From Bin5 sp965208965 (GTDB taxonomy: Bacteria; Chloroflexota; Anaerolineae; Caldilineales; Caldilineaceae): a stretch of DNA of 64,000 nucleotides. Positions 36,295 to 44,789 of this stretch are shown here, in pieces (the first letter of the stretch is position 1; every line of letters begins with the position of its first letter). The stretch lies in assembly GCA_965208965.1 (NCBI GenBank), contig OZ242384.1, forward strand, positions 3,968,001-4,032,000, written 5' to 3'. Made by a program: the position numbers and the translations under genes. Under the pieces are notes generated by a model. That model did no database searches. It was not told the origin of the DNA and saw only the letters and a program-made list of their open reading frames with translations.

Positions 36295-38475
36295 CTATTC
36301 GCTATCGTAGGTTGGAATCACGCCCGGACGAATCTGCTCAATCTGTTCCTCCGGGGCGACCCAGACTTGCTCGGCCATCACATTGTCCCAGGTCCACTGG
36401 TACATGAACACGGGCATCCCTGCCGGCACGTTGTTGAAGCGTTTCGCGGCTGCGAGTCCATAGCGGCCGACGAACACACCGACAAAGTAGACGTTTTCGG
36501 TGACGATCCGGTTGTATTCGGCCATCTGCTGAATGCGCACGTCCGTGTCCGGTTCGGCGCAGAAGGCGGTGACTATGTCGATTAGATCCTGCTCAAAGTC
36601 GAGAAGCTCACGCGGTTCCGCGCCTTCACGATGGAAGCTGAATTCCTTTGTGACCGGTCCGAGGTCGGTGCAGCGTGTGAACGGAACAGCATAGACCTGG
36701 CTGTCGCGATCTACCCTCAACTCCCATTCGCCGGCCTCGATCAGCTCTCGGCGGGCCGCGCTGTTGAGCGGGCGGACGTTGATCTGCACGCCAAGGTCGC
36801 CGAGCAGTGTCACGGCAGCGTCACCGACGGTCTGGGTTTCTTCGGCATCTTCACTGGTTATGAGCGCCAGCACGAGGTTTTCACCGCTTGCCAGGCGATC
36901 GGTCGGCCAGTTCAGAGTTCCGTCACCGTCGGTATCCTCGAAGCCCAGATCGGCAAGTAGCGCTGCTGCAGCCTCCGGCCTGTTGTTGAAATAGGCCACC
37001 GTACTGCGATCGAAATAAGAAGACCCGGGGAACAGCCCGCCTGCCCAACCGCGCAGAAATGGTCCGCGCAGGATTGACTGCGAGATTCCCTCACGGTCCA
37101 TGGCAAAGCTGAAGGCCTTGCGGAAGCGCACGTCGCGGAACAGTTCGCGTAAGGCCGTGTCTCGGTCATCCTGCACGCCCAGAGATGAGGAAAGGTTCAG
37201 CTTGATGCTGAAACCCAGCGTCTCCGGACCCCACTCAACGTAGAAGTGGGCATCATCATCTTCGGCCCGCTTCAGCGTCTCGATGAAGGTGCTGGGATTC
37301 TCCAGATTGGAGTGATCCGCAGTTCCCGCCAGTGTGCTCAGCGTGCGGCCTACGCCGGACGGCCCTTTCTCGAAGACGACCTCGTCCAGATATGGCAACT
37401 GATTACCGGCTTCGTCCACACTCCAGAAGTACGGGTTGCGGCGCAGGATCATCAGCTCGTCAGTAATATACTCGATGGGGACGAACGGTCCCAGGACAAC
37501 GGGAATCTTGTCAGGCGGCATCGAGGCCTCGAAGTCCACGTAGTCCATATCACTGTTGTACTTCGGGTGGAGCGGCTTCAAGTAATGGGCAGGTGAGATG
37601 TGAAAGTCGCTCTCGTCCATCTGGAAGAGTGACTGGACCGGGAAGGCGACCGGGAAGACGAACTTGAATGTGAAGTCGTCGATAACCTCAAGCTGCGTCA
37701 GTTCGCCGTCGAACGTCCACGCAGAAGCACCCTTAGGTGACTGCACATTGGAGTCGATAATCATATCTTCCCAGGAAAACAGAACATCCTCAGTTGTGAA
37801 GGGATGACCGTCAGACCACTTGGCCCCTTCGAGCAGATTCATGGTGAGTTCGTAGCCGTCCTCGCTCCATTCCCAACTCGTAGCCAGGAAAGGAAGCGGT
37901 TCCAGCGAGTCGGAGCGGCGGAAGATCGGACCTGACTTGAGCAGGGAGGCAAACGAAGCCGACTCGATCCCAAACCAGCCGGCGCTCTGCCCAGCGCCCC
38001 TGTTGAAGCCTTCGGTCGGGCAGGCCGAGAAGTCGCGCCAGACACCGCCATAGACGCCGAGACCCTCGGCCATGCCGGTCTCCAGCACGACACGCGGTTC
38101 GACCGGGAGACGCTCTTCCACCGGCGGCAACTCACCCGCGGCGACAAGCTCGCTGATCCATTCCGGCTCATTGTAGGAATCCAGCGCCTTGTAAGTGACT
38201 ATCTGGTCAAGCGGCAGCTTATTGACCGGGCGGCTGCCCACGATCATCTGGGGCTCGGGAAACTCGCTGGGAGAGAGATCGACCTCCATCATCTCCTCTT
38301 TTTCTTCACTGTCCTCAGCTTTCGCCTCCTCGGCAGCAGGCGCCGCCTCTTCCTGGGATGTGTCGGCGGCCGCCGGTTCCGGCTCGTCGCCGCCGCCGCA
38401 GGCACTGATGATCATGGAAGCCACGATCAGCAGGGACAGCAGCATTGAAATAGTTTTCCTTCGCTTCAGTGACAT
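36295..38475 (-). CDS. Peptide ABC transporter substrate-binding lipoprotein (SBP family 5)
   Basis: 726 residues, at the large end for SBP_bac_5. The signal peptide LLSLLIVASMIISAC ends in a lipobox (Cys26), followed by a very acidic, Ala/Glu-rich linker (EPAAADTSQEEAAPAAEEAK). The ligand-binding fold has EPLPFLATSWEWSEDGYELT near 190-209, GAKWSDGHPFTTEDVLFSWE near 215 and VRFRKAFSFAMDREGI near 445. It should capture peptides or other solutes outside the cell for the OppBCDF machinery. Confidence 0.9.
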   Translation of the reverse strand: MSLKRRKTISMLLSLLIVASMIISACGGGDEPEPAAADTSQEEAAPAAEEAKAEDSEEKEEMMEVDLSPSEFPEPQMIVGSRPVNKLPLDQIVTYKALDSYNEPEWISELVAAGELPPVEERLPVEPRVVLETGMAEGLGVYGGVWRDFSACPTEGFNRGAGQSAGWFGIESASFASLLKSGPIFRRSDSLEPLPFLATSWEWSEDGYELTMNLLEGAKWSDGHPFTTEDVLFSWEDMIIDSNVQSPKGASAWTFDGELTQLEVIDDFTFKFVFPVAFPVQSLFQMDESDFHISPAHYLKPLHPKYNSDMDYVDFEASMPPDKIPVVLGPFVPIEYITDELMILRRNPYFWSVDEAGNQLPYLDEVVFEKGPSGVGRTLSTLAGTADHSNLENPSTFIETLKRAEDDDAHFYVEWGPETLGFSIKLNLSSSLGVQDDRDTALRELFRDVRFRKAFSFAMDREGISQSILRGPFLRGWAGGLFPGSSYFDRSTVAYFNNRPEAAAALLADLGFEDTDGDGTLNWPTDRLASGENLVLALITSEDAEETQTVGDAAVTLLGDLGVQINVRPLNSAARRELIEAGEWELRVDRDSQVYAVPFTRCTDLGPVTKEFSFHREGAEPRELLDFEQDLIDIVTAFCAEPDTDVRIQQMAEYNRIVTENVYFVGVFVGRYGLAAAKRFNNVPAGMPVFMYQWTWDNVMAEQVWVAPEEQIEQIRPGVIPTYDSE

Positions 38476-38642
38476 CTGTGTTCCTCCATTAAAGGATGGT
38501 TATGGAAAGAATTGCGGTGTACCGTTGAAGGCGCACGGCAATATGAGAATGGACCTTTCGATCCTTCGAAAGCTGAAATGGGCTTGCCGATTCCCGGCAA
38601 GAGGGAACTGGCGGGGCAGAAATCTCCCCTTGCAGTTCGGGA

Positions 38643-39707
38643 TCAGTCGTGCAGCCAGCAGGCAGCAAAGTGCCCGGGCTCATGCTCATTGAATTCCGGA
38701 GGCTGCTCCCAGCAGATCTCCATGGCCTGCGGACATCGCTCAGCAAACGCGCAACCTCGGATTTCCTCCATCGGACTGGGTACCATTCCCGTGATCGGCA
38801 CCAGCCGATTCTCCTCCTTTCTTCCCAGCACCGGAACGGAATTGAGAAGCCCGTTCGTATAGGGATGCTTGGGGTTGTGATAGATTTCGGAGACCGGCGC
38901 GTACTCTACAACTCGCCCCAGGTACATGACCGCCACGTGGTCGGCCATCTGCGAAACGACGCCCAGGTTATGCGTGATTAGCACGATCGCTGAGTCGAAG
39001 TCGTCCTGTAGTTCTCGCATCAGGTCCAGGATCTGTGCCTGGACCGTTACGTCCAGTGCAGTTGTCGGCTCATCCGCGATCAGGATGGACGGGTTACAGC
39101 TCAGCGCCAACGCGATCATGACCCGCTGACGCATGCCCCCACTCAGCTGATGGGGGTATTCGCTGATGCGGCGGTCGGGGTCGGCGATGTGAACCCTGTT
39201 CAGCATCTCCTCGGCCCTCTCCAGCGCCGCTCCGCGTGTCAAGTTCTGATGCAGCAGGACCGACTCTGAGATCTGCTTTCCAACGGGATGGAGCGGGTTC
39301 AGCGACGTCATGGGCTCCTGAAAGATCATGGCGATTTCGGCGCCGCGAATGTCACGCAACTGGCGGCTGCCGGGATCCAATTTGACGATATCGACCGTGT
39401 CGCCATCTTTACGGTGAAGCAGGATCTCACCGTCTACGATCTTGCCCGGCGGCGACTGAATCAGGCGCATCACCGAGCGAAAAGTGACGCTCTTTCCGCA
39501 CCCGCTCTCGCCGACAACGCCAAGAGTCTTTCTGCGTCCTACGGAGACATTAACACCGTCGACCGCCTTGACAACGCCTCGTTCAAGAAAGAAGTAAGTC
39601 TTCAGGTTTCGCAGTTCGAGGATGGTGTCTTCCGCGTCGCCGTTTTCTTTCGCCGCCGCACGCGACGGCGCCTGCCGACTCAAGGTCATAATGTTGCTCT
39701 TGCCCAC
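38643..39707 (-). CDS. Oligopeptide/dipeptide ABC transporter ATP-binding protein, OppD type
   Basis: 354 residues. Walker A VGESGCGKS near 65, Q-loop in IFQEPMTSLNPLHP, signature LSGGMRQRV near 183, Walker B ILIADEPTTALD, then the C-terminal Cys motif CAFAERCPQAMEICWEQPP. It is the first gene of the transporter unit. The ORF begins at a GTG (39707) without a ribosome binding site; the ATG at 39689 is a plausible alternative start. Two TGATCAA repeats lie about 100 bases upstream. Confidence 0.9.
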   Translation of the reverse strand: MGKSNIMTLSRQAPSRAAAKENGDAEDTILELRNLKTYFFLERGVVKAVDGVNVSVGRRKTLGVVGESGCGKSVTFRSVMRLIQSPPGKIVDGEILLHRKDGDTVDIVKLDPGSRQLRDIRGAEIAMIFQEPMTSLNPLHPVGKQISESVLLHQNLTRGAALERAEEMLNRVHIADPDRRISEYPHQLSGGMRQRVMIALALSCNPSILIADEPTTALDVTVQAQILDLMRELQDDFDSAIVLITHNLGVVSQMADHVAVMYLGRVVEYAPVSEIYHNPKHPYTNGLLNSVPVLGRKEENRLVPITGMVPSPMEEIRGCAFAERCPQAMEICWEQPPEFNEHEPGHFAACWLHD

Positions 39708-39806
39708 CGGCGTACGGGCCTGTGGGAGACAAGTGAGAGTGAATCGAAGGTGCGACAGGCCCGCCTAAGACCAGTGACAAAAGGGGGAGGTTTTCGTCAA
39801 ACTGTC

Positions 39807-39826
39807 TGATCAACCTTTATGATCAA
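39807..39826 (-). promoter_or_regulatory. Twin TGATCAA motifs upstream of the peptide transporter
   Basis: TGATCAA occurs at 39807-39813 and again at 39820-39826, 13 bases apart, with the palindromic core TGATCA in each. They lie 100-120 bases upstream of oppD and could be an operator. This is pattern only. Confidence 0.3.
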
Positions 39827-40002
39827 CGCCTAATCGTCAGCGCGGGTCACGCTTTCAGGCCGGAAGCGGGAGAATTGTAGCGACTGCTGGGGCAGTTGTC
39901 AATTTTGGGGCTGTGCGAGTCGCAAGCACTGCAGTTAGAGCCTGACGCATTGCCTTCTTAGTCGGTGGGAAGTATGCGCCGTAGAGGGCCGGCAGTTCGC
40001 GG

Positions 40003-40500
40003 TGAGTGCAACCCGGATTTGGGGTTGGGACAGTATTGCGAGCAGTCGATCCCAATAGCTGGCAGGATTGGCTATGGGGTCTTGGAGAGAAGAAGGGCCG
40101 GCGGGGATGCGCGGAACAGGCTTAGTTATGGCGTCTGTGACTTCCGGACTTTGCAAATCTTGCACAGCTATTCCGGAGGACGACAGCTCTTCATTTCGAT
40201 GGTCGAGGGACGGTCTTTCGGCGGTGCGGCGGAGGGCGCGAAATTGGCCGCGAAAGCAGTGCATTTTCACGAAAAGTGATGCCTTACTGGTTATTGGGCT
40301 TCTGACCAGAGAGAAAAAGGGGGAAAAACGGCGCGAAAAAGATGCATCAATGGGGATGCATCACTTTTGCCATAAAATCGGGTGAAATGGAGGCGTCGCG
40401 GGAGCGGCGTTTCGAGCTTACTTTGGCTAGAAGATCGGCGAGAAGATGCGGTAGTTCGTCGTTGGTGATGTATAGCTTCTGCACAGATTTCTTAGGAGTC
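40003..40500. repeat. Dispersed intergenic repeat, long copy C, abutting the IS element
   Basis: It is colinear with 1151-1690: TGCAACCCGGATTTGGGGTT at 40007-40026, then TTTCGATGG, GGTCTTTCGGCG, GCGGCGGAGGGCGCGAAA and CTGACCAGAGAGAAAAAGGG in the same order. The internal hairpin is AAAAGTGATGC at 40272-40282 with GCATCACTTTT at 40358-40368. Relative to copy A one stem position has changed from T-A to A-T on both arms. The right end stops at the IS insertion, so the IS may have landed inside the repeat. The preceding 39708-40002 region has no gene. Confidence 0.75.
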
Positions 40501-40504
40501 TTAG

Positions 40505-41995
40505 TACTACAACCGCACATTGATCGAAGAGGGTTCCTTCGGCGATAATGAGAGAAAGCAAGCCGAGCTGGAGGCGCTATGGAACTGAGCGAACTGGACG
40601 AATGGGCGGACGACTTCGAAGCGTTTCACAGTCAGTTTTCCTCGCTGTTTGGACGTAGAGAGGTACAGGAGCAGGCGGTGAAGTATCTGCAAGGGTTGGT
40701 GTCGCCGGTGGAGCGGAAGAATGGCTGGCGGTTGGCGGAAGCGGTGGGCGACAAGAGGCCGGATGCGACGCAACGATTGCTGTACAAGACGAAGTGGGAT
40801 GCAGAAGCGGTGCGAGATGCGTTGCAGCGATTTGTGATAGAGGGGTTCGGCGATGGGGAAGGCATCGGTGTGGTCGACGAGACGGGATTTCTCAAGAAGG
40901 GGGTAAAATCGGCGGGCGTACAGCGTCAGTATAGTGGAACGGCTGGCAAGGTGGAGAACTGTCAGTTGGGTGTATTCCTGACCTATGCGACGGTGCGGGG
41001 CCATACCTTTCTGGACCGACGGCTCTATCTGCCTGAGGCATGGTGTGCGGACAGAGAGCGCTGTAAGGAAGCGAAAGTGCCTGCCGACGTCGGTTTTGCC
41101 ACCAAGGGTGAACTGGCGGTTGCGATGTTGCGCCATGCGTGGCGGCTGGACGTGCCGATGCGCTGGGTGACGGCAGATGAGGTCTACGGTGAGACGCGTG
41201 CGCTGCGCAATGCCGTGGCCGAAAGTGGTCGTTGGTATGTGTTTGCGGTGGGGGCTCATAACAGCGTATGGCTGGCGCGCCCCGAGGTAGGCGTCCCTGC
41301 TTGGAAGGGACGCGGTCGCAAACCGTTCAAAGCGCGCGTTCTCGATGAAAGCGCACGCCTGGTGCGGATCCCGGCGCTGGTCGCATCCTGGCCTGACAGC
41401 CGTTGGCAACCTCTGCAGGTCGCGGCAGGGGAAAAGGGAGTTCGCATCTACGACTGGGCCTGCCAGCGGATCGTGGAAAATCAAGACCAGATGCCGGGAA
41501 GGGACAGCTGGCTCCTGGTGCGACGTTCGCTGACCAAGCCGCACGAACACGCCTACTTTCTCTCCAATGCGCCGCCTGACACTGCGCTGCTGACCCTGGC
41601 CCAGGTCGCCTCGACTCGCTATACCATTGAACAGTGTTTCGAAGAGGCCAAAGGCGAAACCGGCCTCGACCACTATGAGGTTCGCTATTGGCCCAGTTGG
41701 TATCGACACATTACACTCTCGATGATGGCACATGTATGGCTCGCCTGGCTCCGTCTCAGACGCAACCAGAAAAAGGGGGGCCTGAATCCTTTCTGGCCGA
41801 ATTGACCGTGCCTGAAATCCGGCGTCTGCTCGAAATCGCCTTGCCCTTGCCACCGCGTTCGCCCCCCTTACGTCTTGCCTGGTCCCACTGGCGCCGCGCC
41901 AGACGCCTACAAGCGCGTCAATGTCACTACAGACGCCGCTCGTTACTCTCTGTCATTCCAGCCCCACTGCAACCACCTAATATGCGGTTGTAGTA
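40505..41995 (+). mobile_element. IS701-family insertion sequence
   Basis: 1491 bases bounded by 17-bp terminal inverted repeats, TACTACAACCGCACATT on the left and its complement with one mismatch on the right (41979-41995). A TTAG duplication lies on each side (40501-40504 and 41996-41999), which matches the YTAR target known for IS701-type elements. It carries a single transposase gene whose C-terminal end is in the -1 frame. It has inserted next to or within copy C of the dispersed repeat. Confidence 0.9.
40579..41805 (+). CDS. IS701-family DDE transposase, C-terminal tail displaced to the -1 frame
   Basis: 408 residues in the first frame. GIGVVDETGFLKKG near 95-108 has the first catalytic Asp and TADEVYGET near 197 the second; YTIEQCFEEAKGETGLDHYE near 350 holds the DDE Glu region, all as in IS701-type transposases. 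The frame stops soon after a run A5G6 at 41770-41780. In the -1 frame the sequence continues with LTVPEIRRLLEIALP and ends WRRARRLQARQCHYRRR and beyond, a typical C-terminus of this family, stopping at 41993 inside the right repeat. The full product would be about 470 residues, made by -1 slippage or lost through an indel. Confidence 0.85.
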   Translation: MELSELDEWADDFEAFHSQFSSLFGRREVQEQAVKYLQGLVSPVERKNGWRLAEAVGDKRPDATQRLLYKTKWDAEAVRDALQRFVIEGFGDGEGIGVVDETGFLKKGVKSAGVQRQYSGTAGKVENCQLGVFLTYATVRGHTFLDRRLYLPEAWCADRERCKEAKVPADVGFATKGELAVAMLRHAWRLDVPMRWVTADEVYGETRALRNAVAESGRWYVFAVGAHNSVWLARPEVGVPAWKGRGRKPFKARVLDESARLVRIPALVASWPDSRWQPLQVAAGEKGVRIYDWACQRIVENQDQMPGRDSWLLVRRSLTKPHEHAYFLSNAPPDTALLTLAQVASTRYTIEQCFEEAKGETGLDHYEVRYWPSWYRHITLSMMAHVWLAWLRLRRNQKKGGLNPFWPN

Positions 41996-42207
41996 TTAGG
42001 GTCCCTTCAGAATTGAACGAGTGCGGAAGGCCCTGACAATAGCTGCCTCCCGATGAATCCCGCAAACTTGCCCGATGTGTATACCCGCCTCTTCAACTTC
42101 AAAAGGTCTCTCTTAGGGTAAGCGATTGAACCAAGGATTTTTGGGGCGACGAATCCGATTCCTCTTTGATCGAATAGCCTCCAGCAACCGCCTTCCGTGT
42201 CTGATTT
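41996..42207. other. Intergenic region downstream of the IS element
   Basis: About 210 bases beyond the right TTAG, up to the crtB stop. CCCTTCAGAAT here resembles GGTTTCCAGAAT following copy A at about 1710-1722, which may mark the interrupted end of copy C. No gene is seen. Confidence 0.4.
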
Positions 42208-43218
42208 CTACACTTCTCCGCTGCCGGTCACTGGGCCGCGATTCGTGCGGGCGCTCCACCAGATCGCGGGAAGCCTCTTGAGTTTGCCCCACGTACTGAC
42301 ATGGGCGCGCCTGGAAAAGACATCGAAGTCGTGCGCCTCAATATCAGCGAGAATCTCACGGTAGAGACCTGCCGCGGCGGCAATTGCGAAGCGGCCGTCT
42401 GCGTGAAGCAGCGCAATCCCAGGCCAGGCTTCCCTGTACAGTTGACGAGTCCGCCCAATCTGGAAGCGCATAAACGCCCGCCAGCGATCGTTCACGGCGC
42501 CGGCCTCTATGTCCATTTCGTCGAGGCCGAATTTATGTAATTCGTCCAGAGGAAGATAGAGCCGTCCGGCTTGCCAGTCCTCCCCCACATCTCTAAGGAC
42601 ATTCGTCAACTGCAGTGCAACGCCCAACTTAAGCGCATAGGGAATGGCGTCCACACCGGAAAAGCCAATGATATGCATGCTCATCAGCCCAACCGTTGCA
42701 GCTACGCCGTAGCAATAGCTGGTCAAGTCGGCGAACGTCTCGTAGCGCCTGACAGTTATGTCCCGCGCAACGCCCTGGAGGAGCTGCTCTGCGTAGCGCG
42801 AAGGAATACCATACTGCCGCCGGGCGTCTGACCACGCCAGGGCCACGGGATCCTCTCCGTCAGCCTTCTGCTTGAGGGAGCGCGATTGCCAGGATGCAAG
42901 TGCGTCACGCACGGCATCAGGGTCGCCGCGCCCGAAAGGCGGCTTGTCGACTATGTCATCGCTCTTGCGACAAAATGCGTAGAGGGCTCGAACCGACCTT
43001 CGCTTCTCCCGCGGAAGGAAGCGAGAGGCAGTAAAAAAGGAACGGCTGTTAACTGCGGTTACCGCTTCACAGAAGTCGTAGGCTTTGTCCAACTCCCTCT
43101 TGTCTCTAACCTTAGGAAGCGGTAGTGGGCCATACATCTGCCCGGCTTCATACGCGAGTGAGAGCAGAGGACGCTCCCAGTCACGGATTTTCAGAGTCAT
43201 CAGAGCGCCTTTGCCCAT
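42208..43218 (-). CDS. crtB: Phytoene synthase (squalene/phytoene synthase family)
   Basis: 336 residues. Condenses two geranylgeranyl diphosphates to phytoene, the first committed step of carotenoid synthesis. The two Asp-rich motifs are RKSDDIVD near 83-90 and NVLRDVGEDWQAGRLYLP near 206-223, with YCYGVAATVGLM near 168 typical of CrtB. AAGG lies 8 bases before the second Met (43200), so the true start may be 43200 rather than 43218. It is transcribed divergently from the MerR regulator and the rest of the carotenoid genes; phytoene desaturase is not in the window. Confidence 0.9.
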   Translation of the reverse strand: MGKGALMTLKIRDWERPLLSLAYEAGQMYGPLPLPKVRDKRELDKAYDFCEAVTAVNSRSFFTASRFLPREKRRSVRALYAFCRKSDDIVDKPPFGRGDPDAVRDALASWQSRSLKQKADGEDPVALAWSDARRQYGIPSRYAEQLLQGVARDITVRRYETFADLTSYCYGVAATVGLMSMHIIGFSGVDAIPYALKLGVALQLTNVLRDVGEDWQAGRLYLPLDELHKFGLDEMDIEAGAVNDRWRAFMRFQIGRTRQLYREAWPGIALLHADGRFAIAAAAGLYREILADIEAHDFDVFSRRAHVSTWGKLKRLPAIWWSARTNRGPVTGSGEV

Positions 43219-43478
43219 AGAAGAGAATACCTCAACGACTCATAGGTCAATCACGGCCTTTACAGTCCTAACATACTGCATGACGCCTCTCCAGTCAAGG
43301 GATCCTTCAATATCGGTAGACCTCCATTTCCAGTGGTGAACTTGCTGGGACTTGCCCAAAACCATATATTTTTTATCTGTTTCCCATATACTGAATTATG
43401 GAAATTTGTTATTCGCGCAAATTGTGCGTAGTATATCTTAGTTTTGTTGTTAGTCATCGCGCCTGCTGGAAACGCGGC

Positions 43479-43515
43479 GTACAAGTACGAGGGAGTACAT
43501 GTACAGATGAGTACA
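43479..43515. promoter_or_regulatory. Periodic GTAC array, candidate operator of the carotenoid locus
   Basis: GTAC occurs five times at 43479, 43485, 43495, 43501 and 43511, with spacings 6, 10, 6, 10, so the pair repeats every 16 bases. The array covers the ribosome binding site and start codon (43507) of the MerR gene. MerR/CarH-type regulators of carotenoid genes bind short repeats near their promoters, so self-regulation by the adjacent MerR protein is plausible. The AT-rich stretch just upstream (43380-43450) should hold the divergent promoters. Confidence 0.55.
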
Positions 43516-44010
43516 AAATTACAGTCCTTCAATCTGCAAGCAGTGGTCCGCGAGACGGGAATCAAGCCAGAGACATTGCGGGCTTGGGAACGCCGCCACG
43601 GGCTACCCCGTCCGGCCCGCAGTTCAGGAGGACAACGCATCTATTCGCGGCGAGATATCGAATCTCTCCACTGGTTGAAACAGCGCCGATTGGAAGGACT
43701 GAGCATCAAGAATGCCGCTGAACGCTGGCATACATTGGAGAGTGAGGGGCGAGACCCTCTGGAGGAGCAGGCACTGGCTCCTGACCAATACTTCTATGCA
43801 AACCATTGGTCGGAAGGTCCAGACGGTTCTCGGCGTCGATGGCGGCCCTATCGTCAGCATGTTAGAGACTATTGGCAAGGACGTACGGCAGTGCTACGGC
43901 GAAAGCTAGACCGGGCATCTCTTCGGAATTGGCCTGTCCTGGTCAGCCATGGAACGGCAGACCCCGGCCCGATTCCTGTGTCTGGCACCAGGAGAGGATG
44001 GCCTACCTAG
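43507..44010 (+). CDS. MerR-family transcriptional regulator without a sensor domain
   Basis: 167 residues from ATG 43507 (an earlier in-frame start exists at 43444). The MerR helix-turn-helix is clear: FNLQAVVRETGIKPETLRAW at 8-27, then ERRHGLPRPARSSGGQRIYS and RRDIESLHWLKQRRLEGLSI. This N-terminus is like LitR/CarA/CarH regulators of carotenoid genes. The B12-binding C-terminal half (about 200 residues) is missing; the remaining 80 residues are Arg/Trp-rich. It may thus be a constitutive or otherwise controlled repressor, or a truncated gene. Its end overlaps the lycopene cyclase start by 13 bases. Confidence 0.8.
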   Translation: MSTKLQSFNLQAVVRETGIKPETLRAWERRHGLPRPARSSGGQRIYSRRDIESLHWLKQRRLEGLSIKNAAERWHTLESEGRDPLEEQALAPDQYFYANHWSEGPDGSRRRWRPYRQHVRDYWQGRTAVLRRKLDRASLRNWPVLVSHGTADPGPIPVSGTRRGWPT

Positions 44011-44789
44011 CGTTCCTATCACTCTTCATCGGCGTTCCCGCCCTACTCCTTGCCCTTCTGAACGCGCTGCTTCGCGGGCGAGGGGCGATGCTTCCAACTT
44101 CGCTGCGGGCATGGCCGGCCACTCCGGTTGTCGGGGCACATGTGCGGCTGGCACTGCTTTACACGTCGCCCTGGGACAACTATCTCGTCGCTACCGGGGT
44201 CTGGTGGTATAATCCTGACCTCATACTCGGCATTACTCTCGGTTATGTGCCGCTCGAGGAGTATCTGTTCTTTGCAGCCCAGACTGTTCTCCTGGGCCTG
44301 GCTTTTGTGGCGGCAGCGCGCCTGACGCAGCCGCCCGAGTTCTCCTTTCGTTCGTATCCCTTGCTCAGACTAGGGTCAGCCGGGTCGGCTATGGCCGTCT
44401 GGCTGTACGCCCTGATCTTGCTGGGCCTTGCAAACCCCCGGAGCACATACTTGGGGTTGGAGCTGGCTTGGGGGATAGTTCCTCTCTCTATTCAGTTGAT
44501 ATTCGGCGCTGACATTCTCTGGTACTACCGGCGGCAAGTCCTTTGGACACTTCTGCCCGGGACTCTCCACCTGTCCGCGGCGGACGCCCTTGCCATCTTC
44601 TCCGGTACCTGGACGATTGACCCGCAGCAGTCGCTAGGAGTCGTACTTGGCGGAATTCTTCCGCTGGAGGAGATAGTTTTCTTTCTCTTAACAGCAGCGA
44701 TGGTGGTATTCGGCATAACGCTTGTAAGCGCCAAAGAAAGCCACCGACGGGCTCGATGGCTCCCGACCAAGCTGAGGAGGGCGGAGTGA
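43998..44789 (+). CDS. Lycopene cyclase, fused CrtYc-CrtYd type
   Basis: 263 residues with six to seven membrane segments. Two copies of the lycopene cyclase domain are fused: NPDLILGITLGYVPLEEYLFF near 72-92 and DPQQSLGVVLGGILPLEEIVFF near 211-232, each with the PLEE motif. In actinobacteria the two halves are separate polypeptides that form beta-ionone (or epsilon) rings; fused versions exist in archaea, fungi and other bacteria. ATG 43998 has AGGAGAGG directly before it and overlaps the MerR gene. The following gene starts by a GTGA overlap. Confidence 0.85.
   Translation: MAYLAFLSLFIGVPALLLALLNALLRGRGAMLPTSLRAWPATPVVGAHVRLALLYTSPWDNYLVATGVWWYNPDLILGITLGYVPLEEYLFFAAQTVLLGLAFVAAARLTQPPEFSFRSYPLLRLGSAGSAMAVWLYALILLGLANPRSTYLGLELAWGIVPLSIQLIFGADILWYYRRQVLWTLLPGTLHLSAADALAIFSGTWTIDPQQSLGVVLGGILPLEEIVFFLLTAAMVVFGITLVSAKESHRRARWLPTKLRRAE

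Noticed and set aside
40507..41853. Open frame of 448 codons antisense to the transposase
   Set aside because: No motif or ribosome binding site; the sense strand encodes a recognisable DDE transposase.
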